A stretch of DNA of 64,000 bases from Margaritifera margaritifera (taxonomy: Eukaryota; Mollusca; Bivalvia; Unionida; Margaritiferidae). The position numbers and the translations under genes are program-made. The notes under the pieces were generated by a model. That model saw nothing but the letters and a program-made list of their open reading frames with translations, was not told the origin of the DNA and made no database searches. Of the stretch, positions 26,269-36,759 are shown piece after piece (the stretch's first letter is position 1; every line of letters starts with the position of its first letter). The stretch lies in contig JAQPZY010001498.1 of assembly GCA_029931535.1 (NCBI GenBank), forward strand, positions 186,001 through 250,000. Direction: 5' to 3'.

Positions 26269-26469
26269 AAATTTGTGTTCAAGATCTTACAAAAGAACAA
26301 TATATTGTTTTGTGTCCTTTGACCATGTCTACATTTAAAACTGGTTATGCCCACTCATTGATGTTTTGTAAACAATCATTCAGCCTTTTGTAAACATTTG
26401 GATTTGTGGAGTTTTGACCTAAAATATAAATTTGACAAATTTAACAACCAAGCTTATGATCTAGAAAAC

Positions 26470-27390
26470 ACAGATACACAACTTAATTGTGTTTGGCTAG
26501 GTTTGAAATATCCTTATGAAGTATGTTATAGAAGAAATATATCATACGCATCTGGTGTCAACTGTTGGTAATAAACACCAGATTTATGGGACCAACGGGT
26601 TACTGAGGTCGCTGGGGCTTTCCCCTTGGATTTAGATACCCCTTTCATCTCACAAAACAGAGTCTGGAATAATCGACACCTGATGGGTATGAATTTTTTA
26701 TTAAATGCGTTTAACCAGGAAAATTGGCTTCAAGGTTTAAACATGAGATACACTTCTTCACCTATGCAAACAGATTATTATTTCATTTTGTTTATTCAAG
26801 TTGCTAATTTAAAGACTGTCACCATGGCAACAATGTTTCAATCCGGAAAATGGATCGGCGTAAGTGCCTATGCAAATTCTTCGACGCCAAAATAGCTTTA
26901 TCAAACAGTGAGAATATTCTTACCTTACAATTTTTTCAAGGTCAGAAGAGTAAAACATAGAGACAAAAACAAGAGAATCCAAACTAATTTTAGTAAATGA
27001 GTTCAGCATTGCAATTATAATAGATTTCTGTGTCAGTAAACCAACAAGCTGTTCTCCGCCACTTTTAAAAAATTCTTGTATGACATTCTGGCCTTCACGG
27101 AAAACATACTGCAGCAGATTCATTGGAGGACGATCCGACCATTAGAAAATCTGGACTTCTGGCGGTTCAGAACGAAATAATGAAATTACTTCATATCTCT
27201 ATATAGTATTTTTTTTTCTTCTATATGTTTTTCTCTGATATTCATATATTTTCATACTCTATTGATAAAATTTCAAAGGCCTGTGATTGCATCGAAGCAT
27301 TCCAAACACTCTTAGTTTATTATCAATTCCTCTCCGAATTGACCACCTAACAGTCAGCGAGTTGCTGAACTCCTTTACGAACTACTAACG
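26470..27390 (-). repeat. Interspersed repeat family R1, copy B (exon-like frame, RERG intron 3)
   Basis: Homologous, with divergence, to about 2990-4230. Shared blocks include AATCGACACCTGATGGGTATGA, TTTTAGTAAATGAGT.CAG.ATTGCAATTATAA, CATTGGAGAACGATCCGACC-like, and CAAAGGCCT..G.TTGCAT. On the minus strand a 66-codon open frame starts at 27123 (MNLLQYVFREGQNVIQEFF) and ends at a consensus donor (GTAAG/GTAAGAAT, about 26924). It could be an exon captured in a repeat or an element exon. Function unknown. Confidence 0.55.
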
Positions 27391-27869
27391 CATGTGTGCA
27401 GACAATTCATCACTGAATTTGCCACTATACTGTTGTTCTTCGCAACTGAATGTAATGTCAGAAAATAATTCAAAAGTGACGGAGAGCAACGTTTTGGTTT
27501 AGGTGTAGTCCTTCACCACATGGTGAAGTCTCAGTCAGTAGACGCAACATGTCAGTCTGTAGGATCTACAAGTGACTGTAGCTGTGCTCGCTTTTCTAGG
27601 CTTTGCCTCTTTCATATTACACTCTGTACGAATTTATAACTTGTTAAGTACCCTAAACATTTTGATAAAAAAATATAAAAAGCACGAACATATACAATTC
27701 CAATTGTTTGCCCAAAAGAAAGAATGAATGCATCTTAAAAACTTGTATTGAGTTATATACTAGTTGATTGAAGTCTTCAATTTCAATGAGAACGAAGAAG
27801 TTAAGAAAAATTTATGCATGCGCTAGAAGACACAGGCATGGAGATGGGAGTATAGATAAATAGTCGTAC

Positions 27870-27943
27870 TTGACCCGCTGTGTCCAGAATTTCCATCGTA
27901 ACGGACTCGTCATCAATCATCGTATGATGCTTGTATGCACACT
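27870..27943 (-). CDS. RERG-like: RERG-like GTPase, coding exon 3 (switch II start)
   Basis: A 74-nt exon flanked by acceptor gtttcag and donor gtacga. It completes Glu44 and encodes residues 45-68, ending with the G3 motif DTAGQ (residues 64-68). The glutamine equivalent to Ras Gln61, needed for GTP hydrolysis, is present. The phrase MEILDTAGQ is the usual RERG form. The exon ends in phase 0. It is separated from exon 2 by an 11.7-kb intron filled with LINE and DNA-transposon remnants, and from exon 4 by 3.7 kb. Confidence 0.92.
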
Positions 27944-27975
27944 CTGAAACAAGAATAGATATGGATTATGATAAA

Positions 27976-28335
27976 CAGCGGATCTTCCTTGAGTGCTCAT
28001 TTCAAATGAAATCTATGAAACGAGTCTCATATATTTCATTTAAAACGAGCACTCATTAAGGTTATATTCATCACTTGACAAAAATGCTAATATTGTTTGA
28101 CGAAACCGCAGATAGTGTAGTGGATTGACTCTAACACATATCCTGATGACTCTGTCATTACGCATTGCCTTGTCCCTTTTGAACTGTTCTCCTGTAGTGT
28201 TCTCTGGTGTGTATAGTGCCAGACTTGAAGGCAGGACACTATATCCCACCAGACAACACTGTTGGAAAGCAGTTCCAAGAGAGATGGCAATAATGGCTTT
28301 AGTATTGCACATGGTATCATGTGATGTCATATGCC
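27976..28335. repeat. Interspersed repeat family R3, copy B (RERG intron 2)
   Basis: Partner of 12850-13060. Contains GAGTGCTCATTTCAAATGAAAT and an inverted partner ATTTCATTTAAAACGAGCACTC, a foldback of about 70 bp at 27990-28060. It begins about 30 bp upstream of exon 3's acceptor (minus strand). Confidence 0.45.
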
Positions 28336-28403
28336 CTTGACGCTTGGCAGTGGTGCCTGCTGAAGCAGGAATAATGACTTTAGTCAGATATAATATCCTA
28401 TAT

Positions 28404-29490
28404 TAGTAGTAGTAGTAGTAATAAAGTCTTTATTTTATGACGGTGACATAATTATTCAAAATCTAATCCCCCGTATGGCCCTCTGTTATTGGCATATATA
28501 TACAATCAACTATATCAAATGCAACTGGGCACGATGAAGTTGAATATAACGTTTATAAAACATTATCCCCATATGATGTTGCAGTAGTCAAGATAAGGTT
28601 GAATAACTTTTATAAAACATTATGCTGTTGTTCAACAGTTAGGAATGCTTTATTTTTTTATAGTAACTCGATATTCTTAAACATTGTGTTGGTAATATTA
28701 CTGATATGATCAGAGCATAGCATATCGTTATCAACTTGAACTCCTAAACGTTTATCTTGCGTATTATATTTCAGTTCATCATTAAAATCTTTAAATCATT
28801 TTTGTTTTTGATGTGTAGTTAACAGCATCACTTAAGTTGTGTCTAAATTAATAACCATTCCATTATGTTTACGCCATTTGAGAGTTCAACAGGAGCATTA
28901 TGTAAGTTTCTTTCAACCGTATTTTCAGAAGAGTTAATATCATATCAGACTGTGTCATCAGCATAAAGATCAGTGTCCACATTTCCTGTATGCAAAATGT
29001 AGATAATTTATAAATATAATAAATGTTAGTGGCCTTAAAATATATCCATGATGTACTCCACAAGTCACATATTTTTCTTCCGACGTGACATTGTTAATGG
29101 CAACTTCTTGTTTTCTTCCTGTCAAATATGACTTAAACCAATTTAAATAGTTGATACTGAGCTTGTAAAGTTCTACTTTTTCAAGTAAAATATCAAAAGT
29201 TTTCCTAACGTCAACCAAAACTACTGCCACTAGATCTCCATTAGCAAAAGCTTTGAGCCATTTTTTTCAGTCATACAAACGAGCAGTTTCACATGAATCA
29301 TATGAACGAAAGTCAGACTATCTACCACACAATAAATTGTGTTCATCAAGACAAACCATTAGGAAATAATGAAAATGTTTTTCAAGAACTTTTGATAAGA
29401 CATGGATGATTGAGATGGGGCTGAAATTGTTACGGTCCACATGAGGACCCGATACATCAAGAGGTTTAACTTTCAAAAAGAAGTAAACAA
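28404..29490 (-). mobile_element. Decayed LINE reverse transcriptase, minus strand, with 3' end
   Basis: Minus-strand frames resemble CR1/Jockey-class LINE reverse transcriptase: ISIIHVLSKVLEKH (fingers), then VVLVDVRKTFDILL where KAFD is expected, then YLTGRKQEV and TDLYADDTV (catalytic YADD at about 28960). Several stops and frameshifts interrupt it. The 3' end carries AATAAAGACTTTATT plus a short TAC repeat tail (28404-28420), typical of LINEs of this type. It is 5' truncated and abuts a second LINE in opposite orientation at about 29490. It lies in RERG intron 2. Confidence 0.8.
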
Positions 29491-29494
29491 TTAA

Positions 29495-31046
29495 ATGCAA
29501 CCTGAACAATATCATAATGAAATCGCTGAGGCGCAACGTAAACGAAACTACTATCATAAATGTAAAGAGTTTACCAATTATCATTTATGGCGGAACAAAG
29601 TCATATCATTCATTGTAAAACATAAACGCTCCTTTTTCAAAGAAACCATCGCCTCAGACTCTGATAACAGATGCATCTGGAATCACTTGCGAGAACTAAC
29701 TTCTACGAAACCAGTGCTTCTAAGTCCATGTGAAATTATAGTTAATGGAACTAGTTACTCTGATGATCACGATATTGCAAACCAACTGAACCTCTTTTTT
29801 TACTAATATTTCCCAAACACTTGACAGGTCGATTTTTACAGAGCCGAACATGGATAAACTTACTGCCTTCGTGAATGAAAGGGTACCCGATCATGTTAGT
29901 TTTAATATCCCCCTAATTACATTAACTGACACTATTGATATTAACACTAAAATAGACACTAACAAATCGGTGGTTCTAGATTGAATTCACCCGTAAATTC
30001 TCAAAATGTCGGTTTTATCAATCTCTGAGTCATTGAAAGAAGTAATTACCTGTAGTATCACTTCCTGTAAATTTCTAGAGTCATTGCAATTAGCAAAAGT
30101 ATTTGCAATTCATAAGCGAAACGAAAAGAATGACCCATCTAACTATCGTTCTATCTGTACTTTCAAAAATGATTGAAAAACATGTCAGCAAGCATCTTTT
30201 CGGATATCTTAACAAGTATCAACTCCTCCATAAATCACAATCAGTTTTCCGACAAAATCATTCTTGTCAAACTGCATTGACGAATCTTATAGACCAGTTG
30301 CTGCTAGCGATAATACTTACCGGTGCAATCTTCATTAATTTTAAAAAAGCATTCCATTTGGCTGACCATTCGGTGCTCATTAATAAACTATCAGCCTACA
30401 AGTTTTCTTCAAACTCAGTTACTTAGCTAACTTCGTATCTCATTAAAAGACCCCATGTTGTTTGTATGGGTAAATATCCTTCCTATTCAAGTCATATTTT
30501 AAGTGGTATTCATCAAGGCTATATATTAGGGTCCCTTTTTTCTACTGTTTATCAATGACTTAGCCTTGTATCCAGTGCACTCTAACACAGATCTTTTCGC
30601 TGACGATTCTACACTGCATACATCTGGTAAAATCTCTTGACTCCAGTGAAAATAAACTTCAAATCGACCTCAATAATATATCAGTTTGGTGTCAACAAAA
30701 CAGAATGCATATTAATGCATCTAAAACGAAATGTATGACATGGATTTGCTTCTAACTCAAAATGGCTTAGACATGTCTAGTGTTAAAAATCAAAAACTTC
30801 TTGGTATCTAAATTGATCAACAACTCAGCTGGAATACACATATCGATCACATATGTGCAATGGTCGTCAAAAGAATAACTCTCGTAAAATTACCTCCCAA
30901 GTAGCTTGAACTTTATTTTTCGGGATATACACTACCACTGATAGACTACGGCTGTACCATATGGGGAAACACATCCAATTATAATTGATCCAGAATTGAC
31001 AAACTCCAGAAAAGGGCCGAGCGAATAATTCTGAAACCACCCATTG
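29495..31046 (+). mobile_element. Decayed LINE reverse transcriptase, plus strand
   Basis: The frame at 29495-29806 resembles the endonuclease-RT linker of CR1/Jockey-like LINEs. 30103-30426 carries RT motifs VLSKMIEKHVSKHLFGYL, SVFRQNHSCQTAL and INFKKAFHLADH. Downstream, FADDST (catalytic FADD at about 30600) and LPLIDYGCTIWGN follow in broken frames. There are many stops. The sequence differs from the minus-strand LINE next to it, so these are two insertions or distinct copies. The 3' end is replaced at about 31046 by GC-richer sequence. Confidence 0.82.
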
Positions 31047-31559
31047 GCGGAGATCTGCCGCATGACTGGCTGCACGAGCTCACAGAACGCGAGGGCTACT
31101 ATGCAGATGTTGGGGAAGACTACCGTGTCCAGGACGAGCGCTTTAAAGACCTAAACAAACAGGATGCGCCTCAAATATGACAGGCTTAAGTGCCAAGAGA
31201 TGCGCAAGGCACTTCCGGCCTGTCGCGGCTGGAGTTCTTTTCTGGACATGCTCGTGATTTCCCGCACAGCGGTGCCTGATAGGGCCCAGCAACTCTCATT
31301 CGAACGACACAAAATGCACTTTCCAGACACACTGGTTCCACTACTGTACTACATGCAGGATAGCCGGCGTAAAAAATATCCTTGCTACAGTTCCAGGGAC
31401 GAACGAGCAGCGAGAGCTTGTGCTAAACGATACTGTCAAGATGAATATAGTAGCTGCCGAGCGTGCTATCCTCATATATAGCCAGCAGGAAAAGGCCCAT
31501 GGTCACGTTGTAACGTTGTAAAACGTGTATGCCTGCCCGAGGTCGATGACGTGCTCCAC

Positions 31560-32545
31560 CTTAACCAACAGCAAAATAATCGACGAGTATGTTGACTGAG
31601 GACCCATCCTGGTGGTAGTTGTGTGTCAGGGAGTACAACCTGCAGTCGGTGCTAAGCAGATAATATAGCACGGGCAAGCCGGTCTTAGCAACCGCACGCT
31701 CAAGCCTGCAGACCTTTACAGACCACACAGGGTCGGTGGCGCGGCGTCGCCCTCCTCCGAGCTCTCCTGGTACCTATGGGTACCACACCAACATATTTGA
31801 TGGCACGTGTTTCTCTTCCAGACCGACTGTCACCGTCACTGATGCTGCAGTCGTTGTCCGCACCACCGTTCCACGAATGGCGGCAATAGGTCTCTTGTCT
31901 GTTTACCTCTCCGTTTAGGTGCGCCACAACGGCAGGCAGCCGCTGAACCCACTCAGTGCTAAGTGCGCTTGTAGTCTCTGCGCTTGCGATAGCGGAAAGC
32001 AGCATCTCCTCGGCGTACTGATGTCCAAAGAGCCGCTCGGCCAGAGTACAGTTGAACCGCTTAACAATGCGAGGCACGAGGTGGTTGCCGGCCTCACCAC
32101 GCTTCACCTTCCTGCTGTGCTTGGCCAAGAGTTGTGACACGGCGCCAATAAACTCCCGGCCGGAGTCAACCTGCAAAAATCGGTCCACTTCAGCGGCCCG
32201 CTCTTGTAGATACGTGCCAAAGCGTCATCAGCTTTGGAAACCTCCTTTGAGGTCTAGGACTCGTCCTCTTTTTAAGGACTGGCGACATGAACCACGGTCA
32301 GCGCATACTTGTACGTGTGTCATCCAACCTTGTCGTGCGGCAGATACAAGAGGTCGGCCTCTTGTACTTCCTTAGAAGTTGGTACATCAAACCGCGGCAG
32401 GGGGGATTTTGCGTGGTACCGGCAGGTAAATTTGCCACATCACCTACTTCTCGAACCACGCCTTGTGAGACTTTGGCGACTTCTGGCAGCTTCTTGACCG
32501 CTGCTTCACCCTTCTGTAATATATTTCTGCAAGCTTATTATCCAT
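31560..32545 (-). pseudogene. Broken integrase (rve-type, Maverick/Polinton-like)
   Basis: The minus-strand ATG at 32545 opens a frame beginning MDNKLAEILQKGEAAVKKLP. Further on, in different frames, come ADLLYLPHDKVG followed by an in-frame stop and YKYALTVVHVAS. Then VDSGREF (second catalytic Asp region of DDE integrases), a degraded stretch, IVKRFNCTLAERLF (Glu motif region) and STEWVQRLPAVVAHLN. At least three frameshifts and two stops break it, so it cannot encode an active enzyme. Known role of the family: it joins element ends to host DNA. Its start lies about 5 nt from the stop of an upstream minus-strand frame, as in compact element genomes. Confidence 0.8.
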
Positions 32546-32550
32546 TGCGC

Positions 32551-32712
32551 TTACACCTGCGTGTCAGCAGCTCTTGCTCCAACTCGATGGGGCTGCGCTC
32601 GTAGTCGTTTTGACAACGTGGCACCCATTACGAGCCAGCCGCCAAGGCGTTCACCGACTTTGGGGCCCGGAATGTTGTTTAAGTCATGGATCAGGTCCAC
32701 TTCAGCATTTTG
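32551..32712 (-). pseudogene. Unrecognised partial frame just upstream of the integrase
   Basis: An open minus-strand segment of about 53 codons ending in TAA at 32551, five bases before the integrase ATG. It contains VDLIHDLNNIPGPKVGERLG and LVMGATLSKRLRAQ. It is closed upstream by a TGA, so it is probably the tail of a longer decayed gene. I do not recognise it. The tight spacing suggests it was co-oriented with the integrase in the original element. Confidence 0.3.
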
Positions 32713-33242
32713 TCAGACGCAAATGTCGCAACTGTGCGAGAATGCCAGGTCGTGTCAGTAGCATGCGACATCTACACGGTTTATTGGAGTCTCAATGGGC
32801 AAGAGCAATCCCTAAAACTTTTCACGGCTGGCAGCGATGTCGTCGCCTTGTTTGCACTCGTGTGCCCTGTCGTACCAACTAGCAGCGGCACACCTTACGA
32901 TGGTGGACTTGTTAAACCAGCATACCGCTCAAGTTCCCTGAAGCGCGTGTTTCCCATTGAAGAGCTGCACCTCGTGACCGCCTACAGTCTCAGTCTTTTG
33001 CCTGAAGCACAGACAATATGCAAGCAATTTAAAGGACGTAGTAACTCTTTAATAGCATGGACATCATTGGCTTTACAACCAGCAAAAAATCCCAAAAAGC
33101 CGACATGGACTGCCCCGAGCTGCCTCGGTTCTTTGACGAAGCAACAATCATACCGCACAGCTCCGCCACCATAAACCTTACCAGCACAGGCCCAGTACAG
33201 TTTGGGGCTGGCATTGATAAGGCGTCGGTTGTGTTAAATTGA
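32686..33242 (+). pseudogene. Unrecognised plus-strand frames of the large element
   Basis: Two overlapping plus-strand frames, 32686-33174 and 33057-33242, give plausible protein-like sequence. The first contains VFPIEELHLVTAYSLSLLPE; the second contains SSATINLTSTGPVQFGAG and ends in a normal stop. Continuity would require a frameshift around 33050. I do not recognise the family. The region overlaps the upstream part of the minus-strand frame, so only one strand may be genuine at 32686-32712. Possibly a structural protein of the element, but this is a guess. Confidence 0.3.
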
Positions 33243-33294
33243 ATGTATTTAAATACATTGCTAATAATTTGAAGGATTATTCCATTTACCCAAA

Positions 33295-33642
33295 ATGTCA
33301 AGCGCGAAAGACAAGATTCGAATACTGGAAGGGTACGTGGCCCGCCGCAACGAGCTGCGCGACATGCTAAACGCCCTTCAGTTCGCCCAGGCTGATGTAG
33401 CCCATAAGAGTTTTTCACCTCTTATAAAACCAGCCAAGGCCACTGCCCACGCCAAAAAAGCCGCCAAGGAGACCCGCGAGGAGGTTAAAGCCGTACAGCA
33501 GGCCGTCCAAGAAAGCAGGGCTGAAATCGCATCGGCGTTGGAAAGGCTGCCTGAAGGCGCCAGTGCTACCAGAGTACCCATCAAGCTTGCCCATAAAGCC
33601 CCAGAAGTTTACCGAGCAAGGACCCCAGTTTACCGAGGATAA
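33295..33642 (+). CDS. Hypothetical coiled-coil protein of the large element
   Basis: An open frame of 115 codons, rich in Ala, Lys and Glu (AKKAAKETREEVKAVQQAV), predicted helical and likely coiled-coil. It starts 52 nt after the preceding frame. The end (from about 33570) appears frameshifted: the +2 frame continues as PQFTEDKDDIVAAAV. No catalytic motif is seen. It may be a virion- or element-associated scaffold-type protein, but I cannot name it. Confidence 0.4.
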   Translation: MSSAKDKIRILEGYVARRNELRDMLNALQFAQADVAHKSFSPLIKPAKATAHAKKAAKETREEVKAVQQAVQESRAEIASALERLPEGASATRVPIKLAHKAPEVYRARTPVYRG

Positions 33643-33756
33643 AGATGACATAGTTGCTGCGGCTGTGATACCTAAAGCTGGAAAATGCAGCTTGCGTCAG
33701 AGTCAGACCAACGGGCAACTCGAAAGTACCTGGAAGACAAATGACCAAAGTAGGTA

Positions 33757-34188
33757 TTGCGATATGTATCTTGGAGAAAACAGGCAAGTGGCCCCGAGTT
33801 TGAGCAGGAAAATGTTAACGCCTACAGGAGCACACTGCCCGAAGGGCAAAGCGTAGAGGCACACATAGGCGAAGGCCTGTCAGCTAGCAGCTTAAGAGGT
33901 AGTGCGGGCACAAAGGACAAATGCCAGCTCAAGCGCATTGTAAACAAGAGCCGGAATGACCAACACATTTGCCGCTCGAGAACTGCTATAGAGCCAACCG
34001 GAAGACATACAGTTAACAACGCAAGCACAATTCTCTGCAACAGTTGCCCAGAAGAGCTGTCCAAAAGCCTTAAAACGCTGATAGGATCTTTTCTGGCCGA
34101 CAGCACGTCCCTCGAGCAAGTCAACGAAGCTAGCGCCATCTGCCAACGCCTGCTAAAGAATTATATCATGGACGATGCTATAGTGTAA
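33757..34188 (+). CDS. Hypothetical protein frame of the large element
   Basis: A 143-codon open frame in the same phase as the coiled-coil frame but separated from it by several stops. The C-terminal third looks protein-like (PEELSKSLKTLIGSFLADST, then EASAICQRLLKNYIMDD), with amphipathic helices. The first half may be read in a wrong frame after an indel. Unrecognised. Confidence 0.3.
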   Translation: MRYVSWRKQASGPEFEQENVNAYRSTLPEGQSVEAHIGEGLSASSLRGSAGTKDKCQLKRIVNKSRNDQHICRSRTAIEPTGRHTVNNASTILCNSCPEELSKSLKTLIGSFLADSTSLEQVNEASAICQRLLKNYIMDDAIV

Positions 34189-34266
34189 GCGCTAATTAAA
34201 GAGCTTCATGACGAGGTTTTATGACTTATACGAATGTATTGTTGGAACGACGATCGAAACGACAAA

Positions 34267-34704
34267 ATGGACACAAGCCAAAAAATGGTGAAAATACTAA
34301 AACAGATGGGCGAGGACGTATCGGTTCGCCTTCAGACCATTTAAGAGCATACCGCCCCCAAAACCACACAAATGGGGTCAACGAACTCAGAAAACCTGGC
34401 GTTTGACGTCATCTTTCCGACACCAATTGAGGCACCAAAGAAACTGTTGTCAACAATCGTTGCTATCCCCATCTAGACCGCCCTTGAGATCACAGCTTTA
34501 AGCTGTGGTCTGATTTATTTTGCTGTGAATTTTATCAGCCGCCGAGATTTCATGAAAGCTAAAAAGAACGATGAAATCCGGAGCTTGGCCGAATCAAAAC
34601 TCAACACAATTGCAGACCACATATCTAAGGCGCTACGCGACAACGCCATTTCCGAAGAAGAGCTCAAGCATATCCTAGATGAAGTCGACAAAACACAACC
34701 ATGA
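34267..34704 (+). pseudogene. Helical membrane-type protein remnant of the large element
   Basis: Reading from the ATG at 34267, the frame runs to TGA at 34702 with two internal stops (TAA 34342, TAG 34474). A hydrophobic segment (TALSCGLIYFAVNFI) is followed by a charged helix containing IRSLAESKLNTIADHISKAL and ISEEELKHILDEVDK. The pattern of a short membrane segment plus the conserved-looking SKLNTIADHISKAL helix resembles small proteins I recall beside Maverick-like integrases in cnidarian and mollusc genomes, but I cannot verify this. Confidence 0.4.
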
Positions 34705-34922
34705 AAAATGAAATACAAGTAGTCCCCTGGAAAAGCCCAAATCTGAGAGGAGATTATGCAAAATCTCGCTGGAAATTCATCATAAGCTGTGTGTTGTCTG
34801 TCGGAACGACATAAACAACAGAACCGTCAGAACAACAGCTTTTGACTTGAGGCCTATTCCCAGCGTACCGCCAGCACACATTGCGGTTTTGCAATGAACC
34901 GCCAACACTGCCTTAACTTCGG

Positions 34923-34940
34923 GACATATAAATAGGCATT
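34923..34940 (+). promoter_or_regulatory. TATA-like box inside the element remnant
   Basis: CATATAAATAGGC at about 34925, followed about 25-30 nt downstream by CTTATGGCGCTTCATAC. It could be an old element promoter. Weak evidence. Confidence 0.2.
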
Positions 34941-35212
34941 GTTTTTGTTTCTTATGGCGCTTCATACACGCCTCTCTCTACACACGCTTGTTAGCATTCG
35001 ACCGGATCTTACTGTATTTCACAATGGTTGCACCAATATACGCAGTAAAAATATTGTTGATAAACGTTCACACAACTTCCGTGACACTTGATATTTAGGC
35101 AAAATGTGACCGAGAGTTGATCACTAAATGTTGTGACCGTTTTTGTGTTTGTGTGACAGAAATGGGTTTCTGTCAGTACTAAACAGCGTAAGGTAAGAGT
35201 TGTAGCAACAAG

Positions 35213-35290
35213 CGCAACGACAGTGAAACCCCCGTTAAGTCGACCCCGGGGACAGGGGATCTGTCGGTCTAACAACATCTATTTTTTACC
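35213..35290. repeat. Pogo/Tigger-like terminal repeat fragment
   Basis: CAGTGAAACCCCCGTTAAGTCGACC resembles the CAGTnnAACC start of pogo/Tigger terminal repeats. No second terminus is found, and the fragment runs into an A run at 35317-35355. Confidence 0.3.
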
Positions 35291-35311
35291 TCGCATTCCA
35301 TTTAAATATGG

Positions 35312-35316
<5 letters not shown>

Positions 35317-35355
<39 letters not shown>
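35317..35355 (+). repeat. Poly(A) run of 39 nt
   Basis: An uninterrupted A run, possibly the tail of a retroposed sequence in intron 2 of the RERG-like gene. No identifiable parent lies directly upstream. Confidence 0.8.
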
Positions 35356-35356
<1 letters not shown>

Positions 35357-35845
35357 ACGGACCTGCCGCAGTGGATAAACGATTATGATGAGTATTATAA
35401 AACCAAAACCATATGTAGAACTGAGTTGGCAAGGGTTTACAGTTGAACCAAACCAAACAAAGGGATATCTGTTTATAAAAATGAATATGTGCGTGATCAA
35501 AAAGTAGAGATGCTCTGGAGTCCCAGGCCGGCGATGGGGGGTAAGCCGGCCCCTATGTCTCTAGGGAGGCTACCCAAGAGATAAGCATATGCTTTAAACA
35601 TATCTAGTTTTTGTGTTACTGGTGGGGGGCGAGATAGGATTTTTTTTAAATGGAGGCCTGCGTGATTTTGGCTCTCTTGAAAGTGGAAAATGGTAAAGGA
35701 AGACTCGGCATGGCACGATAGCTTGGTCTGTTCGGCTACTCTGCTGCTACATCACAGTCTATGTTAGGGCAAACACCACAGACAACAATTATCACATATT
35801 ATAAATTCGCATTTCTGATGTGCACGAGCTTCTCCTGGAAATATT

Positions 35846-36490
35846 CTAAATATGTTCCACTTGAGGCAGCATTGTTCCAACAGAGTTGATTACAGATGAA
35901 CAGTTTTCCAAGTTAAAGTCCTTGATGCGTTGATAGATTGTCTCAATTGATGCTTCTGAGATACCATGACAATGAACACCTCTTCTATGACCCTTCTCAT
36001 TTATGCCTTTCACAAGAGAGTCCCCAGTTAACAAATATATCTTGTCTGCTGCATGTGGTTGTCCTGGGAGAGGTTGCAGCGTTGACTGTATATGATCTGC
36101 GTGTATGTGTTTGTATACTGCTTGTTTCTTCATCTTTCAACTTTCTGAGGGGAGGCTTTTGTATTTTTTCCAGTGTGAAGCTTAGATGAGGTGTGAATTA
36201 CACCTGAGCCCTGTTTGGTGGCTGAGGGATTACGTTTTTACTTCAGCATATGTTATGGGGTGCGGATGAGGACAGGTGGTAACAGTATGGTTCTCTTTAA
36301 CTGCTTCAGTAGCAGTCTGGTTTTCCTCCAGTTTAATAACCTCAGATGTGCGATTGATCAACTGGCCCTTATATGATGTAATCTGAGTAGTGTTATAGTG
36401 AATTATCTCCATAAAACTGGTCACTCGCTGCTCCAGGGACAGTTCAAAGCAGGGAGTAGTCCTTGTATGGGGGACAACAAGGAGCAGCAA
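35846..36490 (-). pseudogene. LINE ORF1-like fragment with SGNH-hydrolase (esterase) domain
   Basis: The minus-strand frame at 35846-36133 contains YLLTGDSLVKGINEKGHRRG (block I GDS of SGNH hydrolases) and SIETIYQRIKDFNLENCSSV. A frameshift near 35878 moves the block III region (NNAASSGTYLEYFQEKL) into another frame. The frame at 36230-36490 has a helical segment (SLEQRVTSFMEIIHYNTTQI) that could be the upstream coiled-coil part. SGNH/esterase domains are known in ORF1 of CR1/L2-group LINEs. It is interrupted and cannot be intact. It lies in RERG intron 2. Confidence 0.6.
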
Positions 36491-36759
36491 TGTGTTTGGT
36501 CACAGCAGGCTTCACCATCCAACTGCTTGTTACCAGAACTGAAGTTGTAGGGTTTTCTTGGGAAAGAAATATGAGCTTCAAATTCATTGAAATTCTTCTA
36601 AAATACACATCCCTACATGGTTTTTGCGCAAGTTCTGATATTGTTACGCGCAGTGGGTCTCATACCGAACGAATCAAACACCTGCGTGAGCATGGCTTGA
36701 TAGTCCATGTTTTCCCCTATTCCCACTGACCTCAAGACAACAGTCGTTGTCAACTGAAA

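Larger units (their letters stand above)
31047..35010. mobile_element. Remnant of a large DNA element, Maverick/Polinton-like (decayed)
   Basis: An approximately 4-kb block with clearly higher GC and denser open frames than its surroundings. It has a broken integrase on the minus strand and several frames on the plus strand. I found no polymerase B, packaging ATPase or protease, and I could not define terminal repeats, so this is a fragment at best. The integrase sequence style is that of Maverick/Polinton-related elements; an LTR-retroelement origin is less likely because no RT or gag adjoins it. Borders are approximate. Confidence 0.5.

Noticed and set aside
31700..32188. Intact 162-codon integrase gene
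   Set aside because: The frame starts at GTG mid-domain, and its C-terminal half is out of frame with the integrase. The true gene is broken and begins at 32545.
35317..35355. Processed retrogene ending in poly(A)
   Set aside because: No coding sequence or polyadenylation signal directly upstream; only a pogo-like terminal fragment.
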